Assembly (NCBI RefSeq): GCF_027887165.1
Contig: NC_077232.1
Span: forward strand, 6,231,391-6,295,390
Direction: 5' to 3'
DNA length: 64,000 nt
DNA from: Monodelphis domestica
Lineage: Eukaryota; Chordata; Mammalia; Didelphimorphia; Didelphidae
Position numbers and translations under genes: made by a program. Every line of letters begins with the position of its first letter. The first letter of the stretch is position 1. Shown here one piece after another: positions 59,301 through 64,000 of this stretch. The notes beneath the pieces are model-generated. The model did no database searches and was not told the origin of the DNA. It was given only the letters and a program-made list of their open reading frames with translations.

Positions 59301-62300
59301 TGACCCAACACACCCCGGCAGGCCCTGGGAGGAAGTTTGTCTGGAGCTAGGAAACAACTCACTGAGAGGTGTTAGGGGCTGGCTCGCGTGTCATGACCCT
59401 TTTACCTGTGGCATCAACTTTTTGTTAATCATTTCTCTTCTACCCTTTCCTAGTCTAAAACTTGTCCTCTAGTGGGGACACTGAGGAACTGCTTCTATGG
59501 AGCAAACAAAAGTTCCCAAGGAAAAGAATTAAGCTAATTTCTAGCAACATTCTCACATATCCCCACTAACAGAACTTAGCCCCTTGCCCCCCCTGCACTC
59601 TCACTCTCCTGTATCCGCCACTCCCACCCATGAACACTGCTGCATCCTGCTAGTGGATCAGGACTTCTCTGCTATCTGTCACTGGCATACAGCTTAGCAA
59701 ATGAAAGGAAGCAAATCAGGAAAGGAAATTCAGCTGTAGAACTGTCAATCAAACAGATCAACTTTTGAGAAAGCATCCCAAAGCTACCACTGCTTGGTAA
59801 ATATGCATGATTTTAAGGAGGAGGTGAAAGCAAATAATAAAAAGGGGGAAGAAGGAAGAGAATGTAGTTCCTATTCGGGACTAGGTGCTGCAATCAGTTC
59901 TTTTTGTCCCCCCCCCCCCCATTATTTCCTTTGAACATCACAACTCTATGAGGCAGATACTCTTATTCTTCTCATTTTACAGTTGAGGAAGAAGCCAATA
60001 GAGATGAAATAATTATCCAGCGTCAATCCACATCTGAGGCCAGATTTGAGCTGCCTTCCTCCTACAGGCTGAGAATTCCATTACTAGACTAGTTGCTGAT
60101 ATGTATTTATTAAGCATCTGTCTTGTGCCAGGAACTCTGCTAGCGTTGGGGAGGCAAATGTGATAAATGAGACAATCCCTGACTCTTAAGTGTGAGGCAG
60201 GAAGTCCCGAAGAGAGTTAACTCTTTGGGTAATAAATGAATCACAGGTTTAAGATCTTAGAAAAAAGGATAGGCCAAAAACTTTGAGAAGTATCACAGAT
60301 GTGACATGAATTCCACTGGCAGGGACACTCTTGGAAATGAGAACGAGGTGACGACTTTGTGAAGGATGGACACATTTTCCCCAAGTGACTGTATAAATAC
60401 TACAAGAGACAGCATAGCATAAAATGGGGGAGCCCTTGCATTCAAGTCCTGTCTCTGGCCCAGATAGGCCATGTGATCCTGGACAAGTGGTGTGTTCTCA
60501 GTGCCCTTAGGAATGAGACTACAAGGCTGCTCAGCAGCTGGTGATCTGTATTCAGAGGAAGTAAACCATATATCTAGTTCCTCAAAAAGGTGTTGCTGTA
60601 AAAGGAAAATGCCAGGACAAAATGCCCTTAGGCTAAAATTCCACAGGAGGAGAAAATATGTCCTTTGGATAGTATGGTGTCAGCGTCTCTCTTTTGAGAC
60701 ACTGAATCCTAGTAAATGTGTTTTTCAGGCAATGAGACAGACCAGACTTGCCTTCCTTGAAATCATCTACATGAAATGAATCAGGCTCCCTCCCTCACCT
60801 TTCTAACATGGCTGGGGCTGAGCTCTGATGTCTCCAGGACAAAGAACCAAGCTGGCTATTCTGGGCGTCCTGGAAGTGCTCCAGAGAGTGCACAGGGGAA
60901 GGAGCAGATGGACTGGGGTGGGGGGTGGGGGTGAGGGGGGTGTAATGTCATCCTCCTGAATGGAGAGAGGACACATTCTGGTGCTTGTGAGAATCAGACC
61001 AGAACTAAAACTCCAGGAAGCAGAGCCTTTTGAATTCCTCAACTCCACAGTGACAGTGATGGCGTGGGGAAATTATTTGGTTTCAAAAATGAGAGAGGAG
61101 AGAGAGCAAAGTCAAGTACTCACCCATGCTGAGGGATTCTTTTTGGAAATCCTTGGTCAGGTGGGAGCGATTGGTGATGCAGTAGACGTATCGTTCTAAC
61201 ACATACCAACACATCTCATAGTAGAAGGGATAACGGAACTTATTTGGGACCTACATGGGGACAGGGCGATAAACAGAATAAACTGATACTTCATTTCCAA
61301 GGGGGAAAAAAGCATAAAACCAACCACATTGAGTATATAATTAGTTCTTGTTCTATCACTTTCCTCCCCTAAAAAAGATGAGAAGTTTGGACTATTTTCC
61401 AGATAAATCCGATGATCTCACAGAAGACTTTTCTGGGGTGGAATGTCTAAGATGACATCTTCAACAACTTTTCTAAGTGTCCTGGTCACCCTAGAAGTCC
61501 ATCTTCGGAAGGAAACAATCACCTTAGAACTAGCAAGGGAGACTGACTGTTAATCCCTGACTTAGTCAACCAGAGAATGAAAAAGAAATCTGGGTGTGAG
61601 GATCAGGTCTATTCTACAAGTTCCTTCTGCTTTCTCTTGGAAAGGGGCGTGTAGGCTCCTTGAGGGGCAAGGATCTGTTTTAGAGGATGTGAAAGTACAG
61701 AGCTAGTTACCTTCTAAAATAGTAGCTGAATGGGGCTGAACTCTGAAGCAGAAAGGGGTGATAGGGTAGGGCCAACTCGTCATGTTGGATGTGGACCTTT
61801 GCCTGTAACACGCAACGACCAGACCGGTCTGGTTGTGATCAACCATGGCTATAATTCTCCTGCCTCCCAAAAAACTACCCTGGTTTAACTGTACAACCCA
61901 ACTGCTCTCCGGAATGACCAGCAGTGAATGCATGGTGTGAAGGGAGGCCACAGGCATGGGAGGGAGCCCAGCAGCAGGCCCCTTCCTCCAGAGTCTGCTT
62001 CCTGTTGTTCTTTGCCACCGAGAATTCAACCACGAACTTGAAAAGCTGTTTTAAATCTGGATGCCCTAAGACGTTCTCAACCTTGTTCTGAGCTGAACAA
62101 AGAACTCTGAGCACACGTAAAAGCAAGGAGACACACGACCATGGCAAGGCAGTCTAGATGATCAATCCAGGCCTTGCAGCCCTCATACAAGGGTCAAGCT
62201 ATAATGCCTTATTTACTTTACTGTGCTGAGGCTAAAAAAGCCCACAAGAGCATTCCCAGACCCTGAATTGCTTCACGTTTCGATCGTATGACTAGCTCTG

Positions 62301-64000
62301 GTAAAAGGGACAGGAATGAACAACCTTCAGGAGAAGTTTGCCTCTCTCTGCTGGTTAAAACAACTTTCTGAAATCTGTTCATTCTTGGATTCTGAGGGGA
62401 ATTGGGAATGTGGGTAATAAGGAAGAAAGGCTAGGATACGGGCATTCAACGTGCAAATTTTTAACTTGGTGTTCAAGAGAATTATTCGTGCCTGACTTTT
62501 CCCATCATACTGTTTTAACCACACTGTCAAAGAGCAGACAGAACAGAAGTGACAAAACCTCCCTAGCAACATTGTAGGGGAAATTGGTGACCCATTAGAG
62601 AAGAATCTTTATAGCTTCCGTAGCCTCAAACTCAATGGAGGGAAATGAAAAGGTATGCAGAGAACAGGCAAAAACATCCCGCATTCTAACTCACTTGGCT
62701 ATAAAGCTGCTTTCCCACAAGCTTTACAAAAAACACCCAAGTCCAGTGAAGTTCTTATGAAGTGTCCGCTAAGGACAAAGCAATGTGCTCAGCACAGGGG
62801 ACTGAAGGATCAAACCAACATGGTGGCAGTTTTCAGAGAGCAGGGCCACAAAGCACAGGTAATCATACTGTGTTCACTCCTGGTCCACAATGATGTGGAA
62901 AACAGAAATATCTACCTGGTTACCATCCAGTGTGGTGTTGGCACAACCTGTGCACACCCACACTAGGAAGAACTGATTGGCTCTGCAGAGATGCTCCAGC
63001 GTGTCAATTAGTGTTGCCAGGGTGTTGATTTTTAATTTGAGACTCACTGTTCAATAATTTGTCTAGTCAATTAAAAAATATACTTAAAAACTTTCAAGAA
63101 TCAAAGTAAGTGATAGAGACAAGTTGGAGATGGGATGTCCTGGGTTCAAATCTAGCCTTAGATACTTCCTATCAGTGTGACCCTAGGTAAGTCACTTAAT
63201 TCCCATTGCTTAGTCCTTACCACTCTTCTGCCTTGGAATCAATACTTAGTATTGATTCCAAGACAGAAGGTAATGGTTAAAAAAAAAAACAAACCCAAAA
63301 CTCAAAGAGGCTCTACATTCCCCCTTCCCCCTTCCTCTCAACCACAATGCCATAGGATAGACAAGTGACTCCTTTCTATCACCAATCAACAATCCAAGAA
63401 ACTACAAATTACTGGAGTCTCAAAGGAAACACAGAGAAAAACCTGCCACGGTTTTGGCCCTTTGTTTATAGGACCAAGGGGGCTAAATGAGAGCTGGAAA
63501 GGAGGTAGGTTATTTAGTTTAAAGAGGAAAATGAGGGCTGGAGAAAGGAATGGGAGGTCTTGGGTTCAAATATGATCTCAGATACTTCCTAGCTGCGTGA
63601 CCCTGGGCAAGTCATTTAGCTCTAACTGCCCAACCTTTACCACTCTTCTGCTTCAGAACTGATACTTACTAATGATTCTAATCCAAAAAAGTAGGTCATA
63701 ATATTACTATGTTCATCACTAGTAAGGGATGAGATGCCCAGAACCGTAGATAAAACCAAACACATATGGGTCTGGCTAAAATGCTGAATTTATTTGTTTT
63801 CTCCTATAGCTAAGATGAAAACTGACACGCTTTGCTAAAAATAAGCTAAAGGCTCGAGTAAAAGGTTCACAAGTCTTTAGTTATTGCTACTTACCCGTGT
63901 TCGATCTTCAATATTGTAGATTTTGAGCTGCATGGGGATGTTAAAACTGTGCAAAAAGTTGCCCCCAAACACTAATGTGTCTGTGGGGGTGTATACTGCA
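36857..64000 (-). CDS. KDM2A: KDM2A, lysine demethylase 2A (FBXL11/JHDM1A), partial gene with 12 coding exons
   Basis: This is a nuclear Fe(II)/2-oxoglutarate-dependent demethylase of H3K36me1/2, recruited to unmethylated CpG islands by its CXXC finger. Joining exons 63895-64000, 61124-61250, 54319-54713, 45073-45156, 43698-43964, 43326-43457, 41981-42070, 40177-40889, 38613-38776, 38248-38406, 37141-37356 and 36857-37038 gives 877 codons and a stop with no frame break. Every internal junction is GT-AG. Domain order is end of JmjC (1-35), linker, CXXC (about 285-326), PHD (about 336-390), acidic linker, F-box (about 605-650) and LRRs (about 665-870). KDM2A rather than KDM2B is shown by segments such as [31 protein letters not shown] and the C-terminus [10 protein letters not shown]. 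Human KDM2A has 1162 residues, so about 285 N-terminal residues lie beyond the right edge. No pseudogene signs are seen. Confidence 0.97.
37141..37356 (-). CDS. KDM2A: KDM2A penultimate coding exon, LRRs
   Basis: This 216-nt exon has acceptor CCCCACAG and donor GCGG|GTATGT. It encodes [60 protein letters not shown] and [11 protein letters not shown]. The downstream intron is very short (102 nt) and stays open in frame, so a retained-intron translation reads through it. Confidence 0.96.
37834..37983. repeat. G21 and C20 homopolymers flanking a SINE body, inverted pair
   Basis: There are 21 G at 37834-37854 and 20 C at 37964-37983, about 109 bp apart, in the 891-bp KDM2A intron. The C run falls inside a SINE where related copies read CACTTAACCCC or similar. 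The two runs are complementary and could pair as a 20-bp G:C stem, or form separate quadruplex or i-motif structures. Confidence 0.85.
37855..38062 (+). mobile_element. tRNA-derived marsupial SINE (short-tail type) in KDM2A intron
   Basis: Head GGCTCAGGGGATTGAGA, body with GTTCCAAGCTGGCCTCAGAC and tail CTTGGAACCAATACACAATA ending in A-rich sequence. It is antisense to KDM2A and preceded by the G21 tract. Confidence 0.85.
38248..38406 (-). CDS. KDM2A: KDM2A exon, LRR segment
   Basis: This 159-nt exon has acceptor CTTTGCAG and donor CCTG|GTAGGC. It encodes [40 protein letters not shown] and [12 protein letters not shown], the AMN1-like leucine-rich repeats typical of FBXL proteins. Confidence 0.95.
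38613..38776 (-). CDS. KDM2A: KDM2A exon, end of F-box and first LRR segment
   Basis: This 164-nt exon has acceptor TTTTCCAG and donor CCAG|GTAGTA. It encodes [20 protein letters not shown] and onward to [20 protein letters not shown]. The first base completes the Trp codon split from the previous exon. Confidence 0.96.
39700..39890. other. Intronic CpG-bearing block, candidate conserved element
   Basis: A short stretch in the 1.4-kb KDM2A intron (CCATTTCATGTCCAATAATT on the minus strand) keeps several CpGs and open frames on both strands and belongs to no repeat I can name. No exon boundaries are convincing. Confidence 0.25.
40177..40889 (-). CDS. KDM2A: KDM2A large exon, acidic linker and start of F-box
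   Basis: This 713-nt exon has acceptor TTTTGCAG and donor TG|GTGAGC. It encodes [16 protein letters not shown], a basic Ser-rich linker, an acidic run of about 25 residues dominated by Asp/Glu (around 40310-40390), and [20 protein letters not shown] plus RVCKTWYKW, the first helices of the F-box that in this family can bind SKP1. The acidic run contains several Asp where I recall an almost pure Glu run in human. Confidence 0.97.
41981..42070 (-). CDS. KDM2A: KDM2A exon, second half of PHD finger
   Basis: This is a 90-nt, phase 0-0 exon with acceptor GTTTGCAG and donor CAG|GTGAGT. It encodes [20 protein letters not shown] and [10 protein letters not shown]. The CWECPKC cysteines complete the PHD zinc cluster started in the previous exon. 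Confidence 0.96.
42229..42424 (+). mobile_element. tRNA-derived marsupial SINE in KDM2A intron
   Basis: GGGGCAGCTAGATGGCTCAG head, CTAGCTGTGTGATCCTGGGC body and a 3' end running into A12. Full-length copy antisense to the gene. Confidence 0.9.
43326..43457 (-). CDS. KDM2A: KDM2A exon, first half of PHD finger
   Basis: This 132-nt, phase 0-0 exon has acceptor CTTTTAG and donor CAG|GTGAGC. It encodes [20 protein letters not shown] and continues to [16 protein letters not shown], giving the CxxC, CxxC and HxxC zinc ligands of the PHD finger. The intron separating it from the CXXC exon is only 240 nt. Confidence 0.96.
43698..43964 (-). CDS. KDM2A: KDM2A exon encoding the CXXC zinc finger
   Basis: This 267-nt, phase 0-0 exon has acceptor TTTCCAG and donor GCA|GTAAGT. 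It holds the complete CXXC domain with the [19 protein letters not shown] cysteine clusters, the DNA-contacting [11 protein letters not shown] segment and the distal SCVLRQC cysteines. All eight zinc-ligand cysteines are present. The ATG at 43901-43899 (…HTMKPAPRL) matches the position of human Met543, the reported start of the short KDM2A isoform: it is residue 259 here, and about 285 residues lie upstream. Confidence 0.97.
44380..44585 (-). mobile_element. MIR/CORE-type SINE in KDM2A intron
   Basis: Reverse-complement MIR features: CTGACATTGTGCCAAGCAC, AGCTGAGGAAACTGAGGCAG and GTCACATAGCTAGTACATG. Old, diverged copy. Confidence 0.75.
45073..45156 (-). CDS. KDM2A: KDM2A small exon upstream of CXXC exon
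   Basis: This is an 84-nt, phase 0-0 exon with acceptor CCTTACAG and donor AAG|GTAAGA. It encodes [20 protein letters not shown] and VQWPKRDK. It contains no Met codon, so a transcript starting in the intron just upstream (45.2-54.3 kb) would have its first in-frame ATG in the next exon. Confidence 0.95.
45200..48100 (-). promoter_or_regulatory. CpG-rich intronic island, candidate internal KDM2A promoter
   Basis: This stretch in the 9.2-kb KDM2A intron is much richer in G+C and CpG than the flanking intron and is free of recognisable SINEs or LINEs. At 47140-47177 it carries a ZNF143-like CTCCCAGAAATGCTTTGC and a YY1-like AAGATGGC next to a CRE-like TGCGTCAC. Human KDM2A is reported to have an alternative promoter in the matching intron that makes a short isoform lacking JmjC. 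Function here is inferred from position and composition; no start site can be seen. Confidence 0.6.
47175..47420. repeat. GA-rich microsatellite inside the intronic island
   Basis: Purine-rich tract of GAGA, GGGA and GACA units with a pure GA core at about 47310-47336. On the KDM2A sense strand it is a CT tract. Confidence 0.85.
48245..48480 (+). mobile_element. SINE with long CORE-like tail in KDM2A intron
   Basis: GGTGGCTCAGTGGATAGGGC head, CCTCAGTTTCCTCATCTGTC core, and the tail GAAGGAAATGGCAAACCACT followed by CCCAAATGGGGTCACAGATA. This is the second, longer SINE type in the window. Confidence 0.85.
48640..48841 (-). mobile_element. tRNA-derived marsupial SINE, antisense copy
   Basis: Starts with T-rich sequence, then CTTAGAATCAAATCTGTATA, CAGGGTCACACTGCTAGG and the head complement CACTGAGCCATCTAGCTGCC. 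Confidence 0.88.
48845..51730. other. KDM2A intron, no recognised feature
   Basis: Only short SINE-like scraps (about 49806-49885) and a MIR-like stretch near 50960-51060 are visible. No exon-like open frame with splice sites was found. Confidence 0.5.
51730..52085 (+). mobile_element. L2 LINE 3' end
   Basis: GTCTGACCATGTCCTTCCCC, CAGTGGCTCCCTATTAGG, the 'CATGAGGGCAGGGGCTG' segment and ATTAAGTATTTATTGGCTGA are the hallmark end of L2. Antisense to KDM2A. Confidence 0.85.
52090..54318. other. KDM2A intron, no recognised feature
   Basis: AT-rich unique-looking intron sequence. I see no repeat family, RNA gene or exon here. Confidence 0.5.
54319..54713 (-). CDS. KDM2A: KDM2A exon, linker between JmjC and CXXC
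   Basis: This 395-nt exon has acceptor CTCTGCAG and donor AAG|GTGAGG. It encodes a low-complexity, Ser- and Arg-rich linker ([28 protein letters not shown]) and then a conserved helical block ([33 protein letters not shown]). The middle part is the most diverged from human KDM2A as I recall it. The flanking intron on the 3' side is the largest in the window (9.2 kb) and carries a CpG-rich island. Confidence 0.95.
55000..56960 (+). mobile_element. Long L2 LINE copy in KDM2A intron
   Basis: About 2 kb of pyrimidine-rich sequence with L2 landmarks in order: CTTTCACTCTTCCTCAGCCA, CCCTCTGCAATCTGGCTTTT, CCCCCCTCCTGGACACACTC, GATGATTCCCAGATCTGTGA, CTGACCATGTGACTCCAGTG and GTAAAGCCTTGCACAACCTG. The reverse transcriptase frame is broken. 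Antisense to KDM2A. Confidence 0.75.
57905..58104 (-). mobile_element. tRNA-derived marsupial SINE, antisense copy
   Basis: CTTGGAGTCAATACTGTGTA, CAGGGTCACACAGCTAGAAG and CTGAGCTACCCAGCTGACGC. Close to consensus compared with other copies in the window. Confidence 0.9.
58450..58725 (+). mobile_element. MIR/CORE-SINE, near full length
   Basis: tRNA-like head GTGGGTAGAGCATGGGTCTG, core CCTCAGTTTCCTCAACTATA and a tail with GTGAGGATCAAATGCCATAA and CCACAGTAAGTGCTCTAGA. Confidence 0.8.
58740..59300 (-). pseudogene. CR1/L3-type LINE reverse transcriptase remnant
   Basis: On the minus strand, a stretch ending [12 protein letters not shown] (cf. the NYRPVSLTSV block of CR1/L3 RT) is followed about 240 bp later by FNKAFDKAF (cf. 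YLDFSKAFDTV, RT block A). Order and spacing fit a CR1-clade RT. The frame is broken and no target duplication is seen. An ancient element, antisense-inserted relative to L2 copies but in the same strand as KDM2A. Confidence 0.65.
59925..60165 (-). mobile_element. MIR-type SINE, degraded
   Basis: CATCACAACTCTATGAGGCA, TTTTACAGTTGAGGAAGAAG and ATCTGAGGCCAGATTTGAGC, then TATTAAGCATCTGTCTTGTG. Antisense MIR layout. Confidence 0.65.
61124..61250 (-). CDS. KDM2A: KDM2A exon after JmjC domain
   Basis: The acceptor TGTAG precedes GTC CCA AAT AAG, and the donor is ATG G|GTGAGT. The exon encodes [20 protein letters not shown] and then [22 protein letters not shown], the helical segment following the JmjC fold. 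It is 127 nt long (42 codons plus 1 nt), and the split Asp codon is completed by the next exon. Confidence 0.95.
61703..62147 (-). pseudogene. CpG-containing ORF-like segment in KDM2A intron, possible processed pseudogene
   Basis: Two overlapping minus-strand frames read like real protein rather than repeat, for example [20 protein letters not shown] followed by [11 protein letters not shown]. The segment has more CpG than the surrounding intron. I do not recognise the family. It has no matching splice sites that would join it to KDM2A in frame, and a frame change is needed to continue. It could be an old retrocopy or chance. Confidence 0.25.
63115..63290 (+). mobile_element. tRNA-derived marsupial SINE, 5'-truncated
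   Basis: GGGTTCAAATCTAGCCTTAG, TGTGACCCTAGGTAAGTCAC and CTTGGAATCAATACTTAGTA, ending in an A10 run. Confidence 0.85.
63540..63685 (+). mobile_element. tRNA-derived marsupial SINE, truncated
   Basis: GGTCTTGGGTTCAAATATGA, GCGTGACCCTGGGCAAGTCA and ACTCTTCTGCTTCAGAACTG. Confidence 0.8.
63895..64000 (-). CDS. KDM2A: KDM2A exon, C-terminal part of JmjC domain (cut by window edge)
   Basis: The exon encodes [20 protein letters not shown] and onward to NIEDRTR, the last strands of the JmjC barrel. It ends CGG with donor GTAAGT. The first base inside the window is the third base of the preceding codon. In the KDM2/PHF7-8 family that residue is the third iron-ligand His (GWIH-A), so the catalytic HxD...H residues lie just outside. 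The acceptor is not in the window. Confidence 0.95.

Overview
The window is mammalian nuclear DNA, almost certainly from a marsupial. It has split genes with GT-AG introns, a low-CpG background with a few CpG-rich islands, and many interspersed repeats typical of metatherians: tRNA-derived SINEs, marsupial-type L1 3' ends, L2, CR1/L3-like and RTE-like LINEs, and LTRs. The species cannot be fixed from the sequence alone.

The one clear gene is KDM2A (FBXL11/JHDM1A), the H3K36me1/2 demethylase that binds unmethylated CpG islands. It lies on the minus strand in the right half. Twelve coding exons run from 64000 down to 36857 and join in frame into 877 codons plus a stop. They cover the last part of the JmjC domain, a linker, the CXXC zinc finger, the PHD finger, an acidic linker, the F-box and the leucine-rich repeats. 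The 5' part of the gene (start codon and the rest of JmjC) is beyond the right edge. The 3'UTR runs from 36856 to about 34105 and is unusually GC-rich. Intron sequence between 45.2 and 48.1 kb is a CpG-rich island. It sits where the internal promoter of the short, demethylase-lacking KDM2A isoform is expected, and the first in-frame ATG downstream of it lies just before the CXXC domain.

The left half (1-34 kb) has no recognisable host gene. It is a repeat graveyard: a retroviral LTR at 12.4-17.2 kb has been split by an RTE-like LINE with a 15-bp target duplication, and that LINE is itself interrupted by an LTR-like segment plus an L1 tail. Next to the LTR are a polypurine tract and an env-position ORF. 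Other contents are antisense and sense L1 pieces, L2 pieces and many SINEs, one of which carries a four-copy 90-bp internal tandem array. Between the repeats and the KDM2A 3' end lie a 350-bp polypurine tract and a second CpG-rich island (32.6-33.65 kb) with a perfect CRE and GC boxes but no recognisable exon.

The most useful leads are the intronic KDM2A island, the orphan downstream island, a G21/C20 inverted homopolymer pair in a KDM2A intron, a 58-bp tandem repeat in the 3'UTR just after the stop codon, and the nested transposon block. I found no evidence for a wholly new coding system.
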